Positions 61,764 through 64,000 of a stretch of DNA of 64,000 nucleotides are shown here, one piece after another. The notes under the pieces were generated by a model. The model had not been told where the DNA came from and did not search any database. It saw only the letters and a list, made by a program, of their open reading frames with translations. The DNA is taken from assembly GCF_000577275.2 (NCBI RefSeq), contig NZ_HG916855.1, positions 1,302,001 through 1,366,000 on the forward strand, in the 5' to 3' direction. This DNA is from Rhizobium favelukesii (GTDB taxonomy: Bacteria; Pseudomonadota; Alphaproteobacteria; Rhizobiales; Rhizobiaceae). How positions within the stretch are numbered: position 1 is the first letter of the stretch; the number at the start of each line of letters is the position of its first letter. The position numbers and the translations under genes are program-made.

Positions 61764-62584
61764 GGATGGCGCCTCAGACTTCGCTCCAGAAGTGGGACGG
61801 CTGCGGATATGGCCTCACGCAATTCACGCAGCACAGCCTTGTGCGGTTGCCCCGTCCACTCATCCATGAAGATCTTCTTGAATTCGATGGCGATCGCACA
61901 GCCTGTTTTTGGAAAGTGCTCGTGAACGAACCGTGTTTGCTCTCCCTTGCCTTGGAAGGCGATATTCTCACGCACATCCAACGGCCTGCTGCCAGCCTTG
62001 AAGGATCGGAAGTGGTCCATTAACGGATCAACGACGTGTGCCCATCGGCCTCGATCCATGGAGAAAGTACCGATGTTGACGTCTGGTGCCAGATCGGGAT
62101 CGGTCAGCGTGTCCGGATCTGCGCGACGATGGTTATAGCTATGAACGTCGAGGAGGACAAATTCCCCGTGACTTCGCTCGATACCTTCTAGGAAGCAGCG
62201 AAGCATTGCGTAGTAGTCGTCATGGATCATGAGAGACTGGACGTGTTCCGATTGCGGAAGATCGTCCTTCCAGAGCTTTAGCCCCCACGCCTGCTCAGCG
62301 CGGAGGTAGACGGCTTCGTCGCGCCTTCGATTGAGATCGATCTCAAATCGAGAACGGTGAAACACAATCTGGTTTGGCAGGTCACCGATAAGAAACGCTG
62401 TGAACGGGTCTTCCTCGCGCAGACGCTCAGCTTCGCTCAAAGCGGAAAGCGAACGCAAGCCTGGTCGAACATGGCGACCATCATGGATCGCCGTTCCAAT
62501 AATAGGAGATTGGCTTCTCTTGGCACTCCACAGCGGACCGAAATCAGAGCCCTTGCCGTTTGGAGCCTCGGTGTCGTTCGTCAG
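61760..62584 (-). CDS. N-formylglutamate amidohydrolase-family protein with non-standard start
   Basis: The family is shown by IGTAIHDGRHVRP, ERLREEDPFTAFL, FEIDLNRRRDEAVY, VLLDVHSYNH and ENIAFQGKGEQTRFVHEHFP. These proteins hydrolyse N-formylglutamate or related N-acyl amino acids with zinc. Only about 233 residues remain if the TTG at 62458 is the start, which removes the zinc-binding TAIHDGRH. The frame continues upstream to 62620 without ATG, GTG or TTG. A CTG at 62584 behind AGAAAGG gives 274 residues, the family length, and is used here. Ends in ATGA with the DUF1704 gene. Confidence 0.82.
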   Translation of the reverse strand: MTNDTEAPNGKGSDFGPLWSAKRSQSPIIGTAIHDGRHVRPGLRSLSALSEAERLREEDPFTAFLIGDLPNQIVFHRSRFEIDLNRRRDEAVYLRAEQAWGLKLWKDDLPQSEHVQSLMIHDDYYAMLRCFLEGIERSHGEFVLLDVHSYNHRRADPDTLTDPDLAPDVNIGTFSMDRGRWAHVVDPLMDHFRSFKAGSRPLDVRENIAFQGKGEQTRFVHEHFPKTGCAIAIEFKKIFMDEWTGQPHKAVLRELREAISAAVPLLERSLRRHP

Positions 62585-63140
62585 TGATCGCGCCTTTCTG
62601 GACTTAGCCTTTACCTAGAGTTGCCGGGACTGCTGCTCGGCCTGCAAGTCACGAAGACGCTCCTCGCATGCCTGACGTTTCTTCCCCCTGGTGGGGAGGC
62701 GACCGCAATCGGCGTAGTCGCTTGAGCGACAATCCGCCGATGGTCATTACAGGTTTCTCCGCACATGGTGATCTCCGTGTCGCGAGGACATGCGCGTCCC
62801 TCCATGAGAAACTAGATCGGCACTCCACTCCATCAAGACATAGGTCGATCATGAAGCATTCCATCAAAACGCCATCTTCAGGCCGGATGGCTGACTGCTG
62901 TAATTTAGCAACGCCTTAATTAAAATCGGGCATTGTAATGGCAAACTCGCGCGGTAGTTGGTGGCGGGCCGGGAAATACGCTTTTAGTTTTGCGTCTGAG
63001 GAGTTGGCTGGAGGAGTGGGCTCGCGGAGATTCCCACTCTCCGAAATCGGTACATCGAGTCGCTGCGTGAACGCGATATCGCCTGGCGACATGGGTCTTA
63101 GCCGATTGAGCGCTTGCGAGCAGTTCGGCGGAGGAGGGGA
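62585..63140. other. Intergenic region without recognised gene
   Basis: 556 bases upstream of the amidohydrolase operon and the small membrane protein gene. The operon promoter should lie at 62590-62700. A minus-strand frame at 62618-62750 reads like a basic coiled peptide (GKKRQACEERLRDLQAEQQS) but has no start codon. Nothing else is seen. Confidence 0.35.
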
Positions 63141-63242
63141 ATGATGAGTGATCGCGCAATAGGCTACCTGGTTGCGGCGGAGGTGTGCTCGCTGTTTTGG
63201 ATAGGTGTCGGGCTGTTTGCTTTCGGGAGCCTTTCATTCTAG
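63141..63242 (+). CDS. Small single-helix membrane protein (33 residues)
   Basis: ATGATG start behind GGAGGAGGGGA. Reads MMSDRAIGYLVAAEVCSLFW then IGVGLFAFGSLSF and stops. One hydrophobic helix, acidic Glu near its middle. The very strong ribosome site is unusual for chance. No family recognised; similar tiny proteins are common in rhizobia but often unannotated. Confidence 0.6.
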   Translation: MMSDRAIGYLVAAEVCSLFWIGVGLFAFGSLSF

Positions 63243-63267
63243 ATCGGCGTGACCAGTGCGTGGCTGG

Positions 63268-63594
63268 ATGGCTAAGAAGCCTACCCTCCAATTCAAACCG
63301 CCTCGGGAGCCCAATCATGTCGGATCGTTCGCTGCATGTCGCGGCGTCGAGCCGGATTTCATCTTCATCGCCATGGATGTGCGCCTCCGAGCCGCGGTTG
63401 CGCTCGAGGATAGTCGCTCGGCTAGGCCTCGGGAGGAGTTCCAGGCAGCGCTGAGGCGATATCAAATCGAGGGCAAGAGGCCCCGACCTTCCGGATCAAA
63501 AGAGCGTGCTCAACGAATGCGGCCGAGATGGGTCGGATCTGCGAAGTACACTTGCGAGACCAAATCCGTTTCCTCATCTGTCATCGATCGTTGA
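63268..63594 (+). CDS. Hypothetical basic protein, doubtful
   Basis: 108 residues, MAKKPTLQFKPPREPNHVGS ... FQAALRRYQIEGKRPRPSGS. No domain and no clear ribosome site. Arg/Pro content looks partly like GC artefact. It could be a real short gene, since no better candidate covers this stretch. The region 63595-63804 to the next gene is probably its promoter, with CTAGTTTAGC at 63773-63782. Confidence 0.25.
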   Translation: MAKKPTLQFKPPREPNHVGSFAACRGVEPDFIFIAMDVRLRAAVALEDSRSARPREEFQAALRRYQIEGKRPRPSGSKERAQRMRPRWVGSAKYTCETKSVSSSVIDR

Positions 63595-63804
63595 CCAACA
63601 GACCGACAGGATCAAGAAAGCCGTGAGCGCCGCTGGCCGGCGGTCACCCCGCCCGAAGTAGTGCGGTTCTTCCGTTCGTCCGATGGCTTACCATGGAAAG
63701 CGTATGACCCGCTACGCCGAATTCGCGAGGGGCAGGTTGATCGGCAACCTATAGATATTGCCTGCCAGCGCTCTAGTTTAGCGCTGATTTAAGGGAGGGA
63801 TATC

Positions 63805-64000
63805 GTGAGCAGTTCCAGCGCCATAAGCAGGACGGAAGCAGCCACCAGGCGGGAGGCAAGGGGGATGTCGGCGGAAGAAGCCAGCGCGCTTCTCGACGTC
63901 TTAGTGGCGGTGCGACGGGGGGACTTCTCGGTCCGGATGCGCACGGATCTGACCAACATGACCGGCAAGATCGCCGATGCCTTGAACGACATTATCGCTT
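63805..64000 (+). CDS. HAMP-domain sensory protein (hybrid histidine kinase-like), N-terminal part
   Basis: The frame runs off the window end. GTG start behind AGGGAGGGATATC. The first 65 residues read SAEEASALLDVLVAVRRGDF then SVRMRTDLTNMTGKIADALN DIIA, which is a HAMP unit of the soluble poly-HAMP type (L-L-x-x-L-x-x-x-x-x-G-D-F-S-V-R-M ... G-x-I-A-D-x-x-N). Such N-termini are known from large cytoplasmic hybrid histidine kinases with many HAMP repeats. No membrane segment is seen at the start. The rest is outside the window, so kinase identity is inferred. Confidence 0.7.
   Translation, partial: MSSSSAISRTEAATRREARGMSAEEASALLDVLVAVRRGDFSVRMRTDLTNMTGKIADALNDIIA

Noticed and set aside
62611..62867. 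Small minus-strand frames upstream of the amidohydrolase operon
   Set aside because: One frame looks peptide-like (basic, Gln/Glu-rich) but has no start codon and is bounded by stops.

Overview
The window looks like part of a large replicon (chromid, megaplasmid or accessory chromosome region) of a Rhizobiaceae alphaproteobacterium close to Sinorhizobium/Ensifer or Rhizobium. The case rests on GC-rich coding DNA, many ABC uptake systems each paired with a catabolic operon, a complete ectoine uptake and degradation locus in the order known from S. meliloti (ehuABCD-eutABCDE), and a periplasmic nitrate reductase operon napEFDABC. No rRNA, tRNA, CRISPR array or replication origin was recognised.

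Layout. Bases 1-1375 hold the end of a sugar ABC transporter. Bases 1702-19232 hold a betaine-type catabolic cluster: a ProX/ProW/ProV-like importer, two trimethylamine-dehydrogenase-family FMN/FAD/Fe-S demethylases, EtfBA, a Rieske oxygenase with its reductase, a ProC-like reductase, an Ldh-family reductase, and TetR and LysR regulators. Two members of DMSP-lyase-associated families (a DddQ/DddL-like cupin and a DddP-like M24 protein) also lie here. TetR and the larger demethylase diverge from a region with two near-identical 20-bp inverted boxes. Bases 19599-33901 are the ectoine/5-hydroxyectoine locus: oxidoreductase, transaminase (frameshifted at its C-terminus), aldehyde dehydrogenase, AsnC, EnuR, EhuABCD and EutABCDE, with candidate EnuR boxes.

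Bases 33902-38619 are a patchwork of small proteins, a cupin, a VOC protein and a PIN toxin pseudogene with an intact antitoxin. Bases 38620-47644 hold a quinate/shikimate-like cluster: polar-amino-acid-type ABC importer, AroQ-like and AroE-like enzymes with altered binding motifs, a Gfo/Idh/MocA oxidoreductase, a 3-dehydroshikimate dehydratase/HPPD-like fusion, and two paralogous FadR-type regulators. Bases 48077-52727 are the nap operon, which passes quinol electrons through NapC and NapB to the molybdoenzyme NapA.

Bases 52728-58651 are again patchwork: small rhizobial proteins, a TAT-exported Hint-domain protein, PAS and ArsR proteins, an IS30 remnant, a decayed PemK/MazF-like toxin-antitoxin pair and an L,D-transpeptidase. 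Bases 58833-62584 carry a tightly coupled three-gene operon (N-formylglutamate amidohydrolase-like hydrolase, DUF1704/QEGLA metallopeptidase-like protein, GshB-like ATP-grasp ligase). It is the best candidate here for an undescribed system, because it joins a ligase and a MATCAP-family carboxypeptidase homologue in one transcript. The window ends inside a HAMP-type sensory protein.
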